Origin: Microbispora sp. NBC_01189
GTDB taxonomy: Bacteria > Actinomycetota > Actinomycetes > Streptosporangiales > Streptosporangiaceae
DNA: 64,000 nt
Direction: 5' to 3'
NCBI RefSeq assembly: GCF_036010665.1
Contig: NZ_CP108581.1
Span: 4,197,501 to 4,261,500, forward strand
Positions 34,940 to 43,573 of this stretch are shown piece by piece (position 1 is the stretch's first letter; each line of letters starts with the position of its first letter). Under the pieces are notes generated by a model, which saw only the letters and a list, made by a program, of their open reading frames with translations, had not been told where the DNA came from and searched no databases. Made by a program: the position numbers and the translations under genes.

Positions 34940-37309
34940 GTGTCTGTGGACGACGGCGACGCGTGGGGTGGGGAACGGCCGGGGGCGACCGATAGTCTCG
35001 GCTGCATTCCAGCGAACAGTCGTGGGCGTACGCGGCTGCCGACCGGTGGCCCCTCGAACGGGGCGGCGGGCGAGGCGGCCGACGGGGCGGCGGGCACACC
35101 GATGGGCAGGGTGGCGGGCACACCAATGGGCAGGGTGCTCGCGGCCGTCTCCGTCGTGCCCGCCCTCGCGCTGAGCGGATGGCTGCTCGCCGGGCTGCCG
35201 CTGCTGCTGCTCGGCTGGTTCCGGCCGCTGCCGATGACGCTGCTCGGCGGCGGGGCTGCCGTCCTGCTGTGCGCGTACGGCGTGCGTCGCCTCCCCGGGG
35301 TCGCGGCGACGCACCGGTGGGCGACGGCGGCGGTCCTCGCCGTGGCGCTCGGGTCGGGGGTCCTCAACGGGCTCCTGCACGGCGAGCAGCTGATCGTCCG
35401 GCGTGACCCGGCGACGTACGCGCAGTACGCCGTCTGGCTGGCCCGGCACGGGTCGCTGCCCATCCCGGTGGGCGACTTCGGCGGCGCCGATCCCGCTCTG
35501 CGTTTCGACAGCATGGGCTTCTACCTGGTCGACGGCGGGATCGTCCCCCAGTTCATGGCCGGGCCGCCCATGATCCACGCCATCGGCCAGTGGCTGGGCG
35601 GCGTGCCCGGCCTGCTGCTCGTGCCGCCCGTGCTGGGCGTGCTCGCGGTGCTCACCGTCGCGGGGACCGCGGCGCGGCTCGCGGGCCCGCGCTCGGCGCC
35701 CCTGGCCGCCCTCGTCTTCGCGGTCGGCCTGCCGGTCCTCTACGCGTCCCGGACGACCTTCAGTGAGATCCCGTCCCTGATCCTGCTGTTCGGCGGGATG
35801 AACCTGCTGCTCGACGCGCGGACCCGGCTCCGGGCCACGCCGTCCCGCCCAGAACCGGACCCGGGAGCCGGGCCGGGCTCGGCGCATGGCCCAGAGCCGG
35901 AGCCGGGCACGCTCGCGAAACGGCCGAACTCGGGCTTCGTGCCCGCCGCGCTCGCGGGGCTGTCGTTCGGGCTGGCGCTGCTGGTCCGCATCGACGGCCT
36001 GCGTGACGTGCTGCCCGTCCTGATCCTCGCCGGGGTGCTGATCGCGCTCGCCAGGATCACCCGGAACCGGAAGGCGGAGGGCCGGCTCGGCGTACCCCTC
36101 CTGCTGGGCCTGGCCGTCGGCGCGACGTGGGGCTTCACCGACGGCTACGTCCTCGCCCGGCCCTATCTCGCCTATCTGTCCGGTTCGCTCAAGCCCCTCC
36201 TGGCGATCTGCGGTGTCGTCGTGGTCCTCACGGCCGCCGGCGCCGCTCTCGCTCCGTGGCTCGCGTCGCGTACGCGGTCGTCCGTCCCTCGTGTCCGGTG
36301 GCTGCCCGAGGCCGCGGCGGCTCTCGTCGTGCTGGTCATGGCGGGCTTCGCCGTACGGCCGTGGGTGCAGACCGTGCGGCGGGTCGCGGTCACGCCCGAG
36401 GACCGGCTCACGTCGGAGTTCATCGAGAAGACGCAGATCGCCAACGGCCTGACGCCCGACGGCACCCGGCTGTACTACGAGCACTCGCTGGACTGGCTGT
36501 TCTGGTACGTCGGCGTTCCCGTCGTCGTGCTCGCGACCGTCGCGGCGGCGGTGCTCGCCCACCGCCTGGCCAGGGGGCGTGAGTTCGCCTGGCTGCTGCC
36601 CTTCGCCGTGATCGGATGGACGACGGTGACGACGTTCTGGCGTCCCGCGATCACACCCGACCATCCCTTCGCCTCCCGCAGGCTGGTGCCGGTCGTCATC
36701 CCCGGGCTGGTGCTGCTGGCCGTCTGGGGGCTCCGCTGGCTCTCCGGACGGCTGCGGGAGCGGCTCGCCGCCCGCGCCGCCGGAAGCAGCGCCGCCGGGC
36801 CGTTCGGGTGGTTCACCTGGTTCGCCGGTCGGCCGTGGCGCTCGCGGGCGGCCGCCGGGGCGGGAGCGCTGCTGCTGGTCGTGCCTCCCGCGATCACCTC
36901 GATCGGGACGGCGTTCACGCCGGTCAACCGGGGCGAGGCCGCGGCGGTGGCGGGACTGTGCGGCGCGCTGCCGGAGGACGCCTCGGTGCTGATCGTGGAA
37001 CGAGTCACCGGCGACCGCCTCACGCAGGTCGTGCGGGGTCAGTGCCTACTGCCGGCGGCCCGGGTCGTCTATCCCAAGGGCGCCGACGTGCCGCGCTCCG
37101 CCGACGTGCTGCGCCTGGCGGGAGCCGTCCGGCGGACCGGCCGCGTGCCCGTGCTGCTCGCGGCCGAGCCCGAACAGCTCATGGCGTACGGCCCGGCGAG
37201 CCGGGTGATGAGCCTGCACACCCGGCAGGACGAGCGGTCGCTGGCCGACGCGCCCAACGGCACCTGGTCGCTGAGCATCGACGTCTGGATGACCGTTCTC
37301 ACCGGTTGA
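34940..37309 (+). CDS. Large polytopic membrane protein, GT-C-like, with IS element abutting its stop
   Basis: Up to 789 residues from GTG 34940; ATG 35102 (735 residues) or ATG 35126 are equally likely because the first hydrophobic helix begins there. It has about 12 helices with the early loop RRDPATYAQYAVWLARHG (acidic residue after helix 2-3, GT-C-like) and a hydrophilic C-terminal domain (VLIVERVTGDRL...). I cannot name a substrate. The TGA stop (37307-37309) lies within TTGAA, the end of the decayed TnpB element at 37306, so the original C-terminus may have been cut by the insertion. It is divergent from the gene at 33206-34873. Confidence 0.65.
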   Translation: MSVDDGDAWGGERPGATDSLGCIPANSRGRTRLPTGGPSNGAAGEAADGAAGTPMGRVAGTPMGRVLAAVSVVPALALSGWLLAGLPLLLLGWFRPLPMTLLGGGAAVLLCAYGVRRLPGVAATHRWATAAVLAVALGSGVLNGLLHGEQLIVRRDPATYAQYAVWLARHGSLPIPVGDFGGADPALRFDSMGFYLVDGGIVPQFMAGPPMIHAIGQWLGGVPGLLLVPPVLGVLAVLTVAGTAARLAGPRSAPLAALVFAVGLPVLYASRTTFSEIPSLILLFGGMNLLLDARTRLRATPSRPEPDPGAGPGSAHGPEPEPGTLAKRPNSGFVPAALAGLSFGLALLVRIDGLRDVLPVLILAGVLIALARITRNRKAEGRLGVPLLLGLAVGATWGFTDGYVLARPYLAYLSGSLKPLLAICGVVVVLTAAGAALAPWLASRTRSSVPRVRWLPEAAAALVVLVMAGFAVRPWVQTVRRVAVTPEDRLTSEFIEKTQIANGLTPDGTRLYYEHSLDWLFWYVGVPVVVLATVAAAVLAHRLARGREFAWLLPFAVIGWTTVTTFWRPAITPDHPFASRRLVPVVIPGLVLLAVWGLRWLSGRLRERLAARAAGSSAAGPFGWFTWFAGRPWRSRAAAGAGALLLVVPPAITSIGTAFTPVNRGEAAAVAGLCGALPEDASVLIVERVTGDRLTQVVRGQCLLPAARVVYPKGADVPRSADVLRLAGAVRRTGRVPVLLAAEPEQLMAYGPASRVMSLHTRQDERSLADAPNGTWSLSIDVWMTVLTG

Positions 37310-38106
37310 ACTCCTCCCCGGCCTGAAGGCCGGAGATTCTCCCGTCGCGTCGCGGTCAGGCGGCGCGCGGGGGTTGACGCTTCGCGGACCGGGCAGCCCC
37401 GAGGTCTCCACGTCCTGACACCGCGGTTCCTGTGGCGTCGCGTATGTTGATCGCGGCGTTGGTGTCGGCATGCCCGGCCCACCCGCACGCGGGATTGGCG
37501 CATGAGTACCGGGTGCCGTCGCGGGAGGCCGGGTCGCGGTGGCCGCATTGGTGGCAGGTCTGTGACGTGCCCGGGGCGGGGACCTTCACCACCAGGCCGC
37601 GGCGGGCACCTTCACCACCAGCCCGCCGCGATCACGGGTCTTGTACTCCAGCAGGGTGACCGTGCGGCCCCACGCCTGCCCGGCGATGGCGCGGTTCAGC
37701 CCCGCCTTCTGCCGCACGTTCCGGCCCGGGCGCTCGACCGTGCCCGTGGCAGTGCGGACCATGTTCGTGATCGTCAGGTCTTCCACCACGACCACGCCGA
37801 AGGCGCGCACGAGTTCGGAGCCGGCGCAGGCGTTGTTTCTCGCCGTCGCGCAGCCAGGGCCCGTGCTCGCGCATGGTGCCGTCCGACAGGGCCAGGGCGA
37901 CGGTGATCCCCCGATCGATCCCGACCACAGGGCCGGGGTGCACGGCCGGGGCAGGCACTCGGCGTTCGGTCCGGAACGCGCCTGCCTGGCCACCTCCACG
38001 CCCGGATCGTATCCCCCGGGTTTACGCCACCGTGACGGAATCCGCACACTGAGTGACCCCGATCCTCGCACCGGACGCCAACGCACTGAAGGGCGTCTCG
38101 GAGCGG
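37306..38106 (-). mobile_element. Decayed IS200/IS605-type TnpB element
   Basis: Bounds come from comparison with the intact copy at 51158-52580. The right ends share the hairpin CCGGCCTGAAGGCCGG (37318-37333 here) and terminal TTCAA (TTGAA on this strand, 37306-37310). The left ends share about 100 bp before the tnpB start, diverging near 38106, including a conserved TACGAT box before the GTG. The element has lost about half its length by internal deletion and has no TnpA. Confidence 0.75.
37356..37999 (-). pseudogene. tnpB: tnpB pseudogene with two deletions and a tandem duplication
   Basis: Relative to the 1266-nt intact gene, this copy keeps about 644 nt. After eight N-terminal codons (VEVARQAR) it jumps about 510 nt to the region of GIDRGITVALALSDG. 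A further deletion of about 140 nt removes the segment between EKQRLRRL and RTFGV. A ~25-nt tandem duplication around 37585-37630 shifts the frame just before the zinc finger (CHQCGHRD...CGWAGHADTNAA). The three RuvC blocks survive in pieces but not in one frame. It cannot make active TnpB; its right-end hairpin could still yield guide-like RNA. Confidence 0.8.
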
Positions 38107-38409
38107 ATGAGATGAGCGTCTCCCGCCAGAGCTTGACCAATGAGCCGACCTGTTCACGGACGGAAGGCCAGGGCACGCTCGAGTGGGCCTTCACCCCCGG
38201 CGCGAACGCCGGAGCACTGGCCCACAGGTCGATAGACCGACAGATCCGGCAGCGCGCCGTTGATGCCGGTGCCGCGTGAGGTCAAGCGAGCACTGCGCGG
38301 CGCGGACGGGGTGCTCGTGGTGGGAGCGGTCGACGCGACCACGAAGGGGAATCGGCTGTGAGGGCGGCGCCCGCGAAGTGAGACCGGCACTTGGCCGGGG
38401 AGAGTACCC
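38107..38409. other. Intergenic region without a recognisable gene
   Basis: About 300 nt lie between the decayed TnpB element and the GT2 gene. I saw no frame with a known family on either strand. The last part (GGGGAGAG near 38397) is the ribosome-binding site for the next gene. Confidence 0.5.
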
Positions 38410-39357
38410 TTGCCGGACGTGACCACGCCCGAGACCTCTGGAAGCGCCGTGACTCCCGCACAGACACCGTACGTCACGATCGTCCTGCCCTGTTACAACG
38501 AGCAGGACCACGTCGTCGACGAGGTCGAGCGCATCTCCGCGGCGATGGACGCCAGCGGTTACACGTACGAACTGATGGCGGTGGACGACTGCTCCACGGA
38601 CGAGACGCTCGCGCGCCTGCAGGAGGCCGCGCCGCGCTTCCCGAACATGCGGATCAGGGCGTTCCACCGCAACGGCGGGTCGGGCACCGTACGGCGGATC
38701 GGCAGCCAGGAGGCGCGCGGCGAGATCGTCGTGTGGACCGACGCCGACATGAGCTACCCGAACGAGCGCATCCCGGAGCTGGTCCAGATCCTGGAGAAGG
38801 ACCCGACGATCGACCAGGTCGTGGGCGCGCGGACCACCGAGGAGGGCTCGCACAAGCTCCTGCGGGTGCCCGCGAAGTGGTTCATCCGCAAGGTCGCCGA
38901 GCGGCTGGCCGGGCAGAAGATCCCCGACCTCAACTCCGGGCTGCGGGCCTTCCGCAGGTCGGTGGCGAGGCCGTACCTGCGGCTGCTGCCCCCCGGCTTC
39001 TCCTGCGTCACGACGATCACGCTGGCGTTCATGTCCAACCAGCACGACGTCTACTACCTGCCCATCGATTATGCGAAGCGGGCGGGAAAGTCGAAGTTCA
39101 GCTTCGTCTCCGACGCCTACCGCTACATCCTGCAGGTGCTGCGGATGATCATGTACTTCAACCCGCTCAAGGTGCTGATGCCGCCCGCGCTCTGGCTGGT
39201 CGGCTTCGGCCTGGTCAAGGGTGTGTACGACGTGATCAGCCACGGGATCGAGTTCTATTTCACCAGCAACACCGTCGTTATCTTCCTGACCGGAATGATC
39301 ATCGGCTCGCTCGCGCTGCTCGCGGACCTGATCGTGCGATCCAGGGGTGACGTTTGA
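38410..39357 (+). CDS. Polyprenyl-phosphate glycosyltransferase (DPM1/GtrB-like GT2)
   Basis: The ~315-residue enzyme has a GT2 domain like dolichyl-phosphate mannose synthase: VTIVLPCYNEQDHV, MAVDDCSTDET, the DxD in WTDADMSYP, RNGGSGTVRRIG, and a late LNSGLRAFRR. Two hydrophobic helices close the protein (residues ~250-310). It should load a sugar onto polyprenyl phosphate for use outside the membrane, fitting donors for the GT-C-like proteins next door. TTG 38410 sits behind GGGGAGAG; GTG 38419 is an alternative. Its stop overlaps the TTG of the next GT4 gene, making a coupled pair. Confidence 0.85.
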   Translation: MPDVTTPETSGSAVTPAQTPYVTIVLPCYNEQDHVVDEVERISAAMDASGYTYELMAVDDCSTDETLARLQEAAPRFPNMRIRAFHRNGGSGTVRRIGSQEARGEIVVWTDADMSYPNERIPELVQILEKDPTIDQVVGARTTEEGSHKLLRVPAKWFIRKVAERLAGQKIPDLNSGLRAFRRSVARPYLRLLPPGFSCVTTITLAFMSNQHDVYYLPIDYAKRAGKSKFSFVSDAYRYILQVLRMIMYFNPLKVLMPPALWLVGFGLVKGVYDVISHGIEFYFTSNTVVIFLTGMIIGSLALLADLIVRSRGDV

Positions 39358-40439
39358 GGATCGCGATCGTCGGCCCGACGTATCCGTACAAGGGCGGCGG
39401 GGCGCAGCACACCACCGAGCTGGCCCACCGGCTGCGGGCGGCCGGGCACGACGTCGTCATCGAGTCGTGGCGGGCGCAGTATCCGTCGTTCCTGTATCCC
39501 GGGCAGCAGACGATCGACAGCCCGGAGGGCGAGCCCTACCCCGGCACCCGCCGTGACCTCGACTGGCGCAGGCCGGACGGCTGGGTCGCCTGCGGGCGGC
39601 GGCTGCGCGGGGCCGACCTCGTCGTGCTCGCCGTGCTCAGCCCGGTCCAGGTGCCTTCCTACCTGGGGATCCTGTACGGCCTGCGCCGCCGGGCCCGGGT
39701 CGTCGCGCTGTGTCACAACGTGCTGCCGCACGAGACCAAGCCGTACGACCGGCCGTTGATGAAGGCGCTGCTGCGCCGGGTGGACGGCGTGCTCGCGCAT
39801 TCGGAGCAGCAGGCGGAACTCGCCCGCGGACTCGGCGCGGCGCCGGTGCGGGTGGCCGCGCTCGCGCCGCACCTGCCCGCGCGCGGCGCCCGGGCCGTCG
39901 AGGGCCGCGAGCCGTACGGCAGGCTGCTCTTCTTCGGTATCGTCCGGCCGTACAAGGGGCTCGACCTGCTGCTGGAGGCGCTCGCGCAGGTGCCGGACGT
40001 ACGGCTGACCGTCGCGGGCGAGTTCTGGGGCGGGCTGGAGGAGACGCGCGCCCTGATCGGCCGCCTCGGCCTGGCCGGCCGGGTCGGCCTGCGGCCGGGG
40101 TACGTCGCGGCCGGCGACGTGCCGGGGCTGTTCGCCGAGGCCGACGCGCTGGTGCTGCCCTACCGTTCGGCGACGGCCAGCCAGAACGTCTGGCTCGGGC
40201 ACGAGCACGGAGTGCCGGTGATCGCCACCCGGGTCGGGGCGCTGCCCGACAACGTGCGCGACGGCGTGGACGGCCTGCTCGTGGAGCCGGGCTCGGCCGG
40301 GGCGCTGGCCGAGGCGATCAAGAGGTTCTACGAGCCCGGGACTCCGGAACGGCTGCGGGCGGGCGTCGCGCCCGTCGATCCCGGGCCGCATTGGGCCGCC
40401 TACCTGGACACCCTGCTCGCCACCGCCCCGCCGGCCTGA
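39354..40439 (+). CDS. Glycosyltransferase family 4
   Basis: The 361-residue GT-B enzyme has N-terminal MRIAIVGPTYPYKGGGAQHT, VVALCHNVLPHE and LAHSEQQAELARGLG, and a C-terminal donor domain with LLFFGIVRPYKGLDLLLEAL, VLPYRSATASQNVWLG and GVPVIATRVGALPD. All the usual family landmarks are present. The TTG start at 39354 overlaps the upstream stop (TTGA), so it is translated with the GT2 and probably acts on the same glycan. It is convergent with the flippase-like gene, five bases between stops. Confidence 0.88.
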   Translation: MRIAIVGPTYPYKGGGAQHTTELAHRLRAAGHDVVIESWRAQYPSFLYPGQQTIDSPEGEPYPGTRRDLDWRRPDGWVACGRRLRGADLVVLAVLSPVQVPSYLGILYGLRRRARVVALCHNVLPHETKPYDRPLMKALLRRVDGVLAHSEQQAELARGLGAAPVRVAALAPHLPARGARAVEGREPYGRLLFFGIVRPYKGLDLLLEALAQVPDVRLTVAGEFWGGLEETRALIGRLGLAGRVGLRPGYVAAGDVPGLFAEADALVLPYRSATASQNVWLGHEHGVPVIATRVGALPDNVRDGVDGLLVEPGSAGALAEAIKRFYEPGTPERLRAGVAPVDPGPHWAAYLDTLLATAPPA

Positions 40440-40444
40440 GCGGT

Positions 40445-41482
40445 TCAGCGGGGCCGGGGGGCGAGGTCGCCCGGTGCTTCGGCGCGGACGCCGCGGGCGA
40501 GGAGGAAGCCGAGGCCGGCCCAGGTGACGTCGGCGAGGGTGAACATCACCCGGGACACCACGGCGACCACCAGGGCGCTGGGCGTGTCGAGCAGCGGGGC
40601 GAGGGCCACGACCATCGCGCCCTCCCGCACACCGATCCCGGCCGGGACCACGACCGTGAGGATGCCGGTGGACCAGGCCAGCGCGTACGCCCCGGCCGCG
40701 ATCGCGTAGAGGGACACCCCGCCGGGCCGCAGACCGCCGACCAGCGCCCACAGGTGCACGCCGTACACGAGCCAGCCCGCCATCGTCCAGGCGGCGGCCC
40801 TGGTCATGTCCGCCCCGCTCGGCACCCGGTCGAGCGGGTCCCGGCGGGCGACGCGGAGGGCGAGGCCCAGGCCCCAGGCCAGCACGCGCGGGTGGAGACC
40901 GACGAGGATGAGCGGGACCAGCGCGAGCAGCCACCACGCCTCGCGCGCGATCTGCCCCGACAGCGTCGCCGCCGTGAGGGCGAGCGCGCAGCCCAGCGAG
41001 GTCACCAGCCCGAGGGCGGTGGCGCCGAACGTCCGCCTGGGCGGCGCCCCGTGCTGGCGGGCGAGCTCCATCATCGCGGCGAACGCCCAGACCGCGCCGG
41101 GGATGTACTTCCCGAGCTGGCCGACGAACAGCACCCGCGCGGCCACGCGCAGCGGCAGCGGGGAGCCGAGCCCGGCGAGGATGTCGCGCCAGGCGACCAG
41201 CATGAACGCCAGCCCGGCGAGCACGGCCAGGAACGAGACCCCGAGCGACCACCACGACAGCCGCTCCAGGGCGGCCCAGGTCTCCGTCCCGTTCCGGGCG
41301 AGGCCGTACGCCAGGAAGGCGAGGGCGGCGAGGGCGAGCAGCACGCGCGGCAGCGGGCCGGAGCGCAGGCGGTTCGGCAGGCCCTTCGGCAGGCGGTTCG
41401 GCAGGCCCTTTGGCAGGCGCGGCACGGGCACAGGGTACGGCCTGACGCTACCTGCCGGTAGGTCCGGCGCGCGGCTGTCCAC
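40445..41482 (-). CDS. UPF0104/flippase-like membrane protein (LPG synthase TM-region family), paralog A
   Basis: A 345-residue polytopic protein of the lysylphosphatidylglycerol-synthase transmembrane-region family, often annotated as flippase-like. Signature pieces are FVGQLGKYIPGAVW in the third helix region and VVVPAGIGVREGAMVVALAPLL near the C-terminus. The first ~45 residues are basic and contain a tandem LPKGLPNR repeat encoded by near-identical DNA. It is a paralog of the protein at 42423-43349 (same two motifs, same length and topology). Such proteins sit in polysaccharide clusters and may move lipid-linked intermediates, but the transport role is unproven. GTG 41482 is the start. 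Confidence 0.82.
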   Translation of the reverse strand: MDSRAPDLPAGSVRPYPVPVPRLPKGLPNRLPKGLPNRLRSGPLPRVLLALAALAFLAYGLARNGTETWAALERLSWWSLGVSFLAVLAGLAFMLVAWRDILAGLGSPLPLRVAARVLFVGQLGKYIPGAVWAFAAMMELARQHGAPPRRTFGATALGLVTSLGCALALTAATLSGQIAREAWWLLALVPLILVGLHPRVLAWGLGLALRVARRDPLDRVPSGADMTRAAAWTMAGWLVYGVHLWALVGGLRPGGVSLYAIAAGAYALAWSTGILTVVVPAGIGVREGAMVVALAPLLDTPSALVVAVVSRVMFTLADVTWAGLGFLLARGVRAEAPGDLAPRPR

Positions 41483-41571
41483 AGGGTCGGTTGATCGGCG
41501 CCGGGGGTGGGGCGGGCACGGGTAGTGTTGGGCCGCGTGGACGACCGTCAGGACGCGAGGGTGATCGACCG

Positions 41572-42426
41572 GTGAGCGGGGAACGCGCGGCCCAGCTGGA
41601 ATACTCCGAGCTCCAGGCCGCGATGCTCGACGAGGAGAAGCGCCGCCGCAAGGCCGCCAAGATCATCGCGGTGCTCGCGCACTTCCTGGGCAGGGACGCC
41701 GGCAAGCCCGCCGAGGCGCTCTCCGGGCTGACCGTCGGCGACGTGGGGTGCTCGGCCGGGTTCATCGCCGACGAGCTGGCCGCCGCGGGCGCCCGCCGCA
41801 CGCTCGGGCTCGACATCGACGTCCCCGGCCTGCGCAGGGCGGCCGACCGCTTCGGGGCCCGGGTCGGGTTCGTCTGCGCGGACGGCTCCCGGCTGCCGCT
41901 GCCGGACGGGTCGGTCGACGTGCTGGTCTTCAACCACATCTACGAGCACGTCGTGGACCCCGACGCCGTGATCGCCGACATGCACCGGGTGCTGTCCGAC
42001 GACGGCGTGCTCTACCTGGGGCTGGGCAACCGGCTCGGGGTGATGGAGCCGCACTACAAGCTGCCCTTCCTGTCCTACCTGCCGCCCGCCGCGGCCGACC
42101 GTTACGTGCGCGCGTCCGGCCGGGCCGACCACTACTACGAGCGCTTCCGCACCCGCCCCGGCCTGCGGCGGATGCTCGCGGACTTCCACGTATGGGACTA
42201 CACGTTCCCGGTGCTGGCCGCGCCCGAGCGGTTCGCGGGGGGCGAGTTGTTCCCCGGCGCCGTGGGCCGGGTCGCCAGGGCCACGCTGGAGCGCACCCCG
42301 CGCCCGGCGCTGCGGGCGCTGCTGCCGGTCGTGCCCACCTATCTGTGGGTGGCCACCAAGACGCCCCGCCGTCCGCTCGGCGCGGCGCTGCCGCAGCCGC
42401 CGGAGCCGGTGCGCACGTCGCGATGA
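41572..42426 (+). CDS. SAM-dependent methyltransferase (class I)
   Basis: The 284-residue enzyme has a Rossmann-type methyltransferase core: VGDVGCSAGFIADEL (motif I), LGLDIDVPGLRRA, VCADGSRLPLPDGSVDV (motifs II/III) and HIYEHVVDPDAVI. This is the Methyltransf_11 pattern seen in sugar or lipid methylation. A C-terminal third rich in Tyr/Arg is specific to this subgroup. The GTG at 41572 overlaps by GTGA a 12-codon frame starting at GTG 41537, so translation may be coupled to a tiny leader. The stop overlaps the ATG of flippase-like paralog B. The substrate is probably the lipid-linked glycan handled by the neighbours (inference). Confidence 0.85.
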   Translation: MSGERAAQLEYSELQAAMLDEEKRRRKAAKIIAVLAHFLGRDAGKPAEALSGLTVGDVGCSAGFIADELAAAGARRTLGLDIDVPGLRRAADRFGARVGFVCADGSRLPLPDGSVDVLVFNHIYEHVVDPDAVIADMHRVLSDDGVLYLGLGNRLGVMEPHYKLPFLSYLPPAAADRYVRASGRADHYYERFRTRPGLRRMLADFHVWDYTFPVLAAPERFAGGELFPGAVGRVARATLERTPRPALRALLPVVPTYLWVATKTPRRPLGAALPQPPEPVRTSR

Positions 42427-43349
42427 ACCGCCGCAAGCTTGTACGCACGCTGTTCCTGCTGGTCGCCCTCGGCTTCGGGATCTGGGCCGTCGCGGGCAAG
42501 TGGAGCGACGTGGCGGACGGCTTCGCCCGGCTGTCGTGGGCGGAGCTCGCCGGCTCGCTGGCGGCGGTGCTCGGCGCGCTGCTCGCGGGGATGCTGATGT
42601 GGCGGGCGCTGCTCGCCGACCTCGGCTCGCCGCTCGCGTTCACCGACGCGGCGAAGATCTTCTTCGTGGGTCAGCTCGGCAAGTACATCCCCGGGTCGGT
42701 GTGGCCGATGATCGCGCAGATGGAGATGGGCCGCGACCACGGCGTGCCCCGCTCCCGGAGCGCGGCCGCCTTCTTCCTCACCTATCCGGTCTATCTGGGC
42801 ACCGGCCTGCTGGTGTCCGCCGTCACGCTGCCGGTGCTCGCCGGGCAGTCCGTCGCCCGATATGCCTGGCTCCTGCTGCTCGTGCCCGTGCTCGTCGCCG
42901 CCCTGCATCCCGCCGTGGTCAACCGGATCATCGCCTTCGGACTGCGCAAACTGCGCAGGGAGCCGCTCGAACGGCCCCTCACCCGCCGCGGCCTGCTCGT
43001 CGCGTGCGGCTGGGCTCTGGCCGGCTGGGCCGCGTACGGCGTGCACCTGGCGCTGATCGTGCACGGCCTCGGGGCCGGTGGGCCCTCGGCGATGATCCTG
43101 AGCGTCGGCGCGTTCGCGCTCGCCTGGTGCCTGGGGTTCGTCTTCATCGTGGCGCCGGCCGGCGTTGGTGTGCGCGAGGCCGCGATTATCGCGGCGCTCG
43201 CGCCCGTGCTCGACCAGCCCGGCGCCTGGGCCGCCGCGCTGTGCTCCCGGCTGATCGTGTCCCTCGGCGACCTCGTGTGCGCCGGAGTCGCCGGGCTCGC
43301 CGCCCGACGGACCACCCGTACGCGGGAGGAACCCGTCATCCGGGCCTGA
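42423..43349 (+). CDS. UPF0104/flippase-like membrane protein, paralog B
   Basis: The 308-residue polytopic protein carries the same landmarks as the protein at 40445-41482: FVGQLGKYIPGSVWPMIAQ and FIVAPAGVGVREAAIIAALA, with seven or eight helices. It lacks the basic N-terminal extension. ATG 42423 overlaps the methyltransferase stop (ATGA). The two paralogs flank the methyltransferase on opposite strands, consistent with duplication followed by inversion, or with two subunits for related lipid-linked substrates. No catalytic aminoacyl-transferase domain is attached, so it is not a full LPG synthase. Confidence 0.82.
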   Translation: MNRRKLVRTLFLLVALGFGIWAVAGKWSDVADGFARLSWAELAGSLAAVLGALLAGMLMWRALLADLGSPLAFTDAAKIFFVGQLGKYIPGSVWPMIAQMEMGRDHGVPRSRSAAAFFLTYPVYLGTGLLVSAVTLPVLAGQSVARYAWLLLLVPVLVAALHPAVVNRIIAFGLRKLRREPLERPLTRRGLLVACGWALAGWAAYGVHLALIVHGLGAGGPSAMILSVGAFALAWCLGFVFIVAPAGVGVREAAIIAALAPVLDQPGAWAAALCSRLIVSLGDLVCAGVAGLAARRTTRTREEPVIRA

Positions 43350-43573
43350 TTCCGTTGATTGACCGCGCATTGCGCATCCTGGGAGACAACCCCCATGTGA
43401 TAACCCTCACGTTTCGGGGGACGCCGGAAATAGAGTGACAAGGGAGGGATGCTGGGCAGGCGTCCGTGTGTGGCGGGGGCCCCAGGTCCCTGCCGGACCA
43501 CCTGCCGGAACAGCGGGACCGCGAGGACGGGGGGAGCTCCGCCGGAGCGGGCCCAGTGAGGGGAGCGATTCAC

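Noticed and set aside
38107-38409. Possible remnant of a Y1 transposase (TnpA) beside the decayed TnpB
   Set aside because: No HUH motif or matching frame was found, and the intact copy also lacks tnpA, so the element is TnpB-only.
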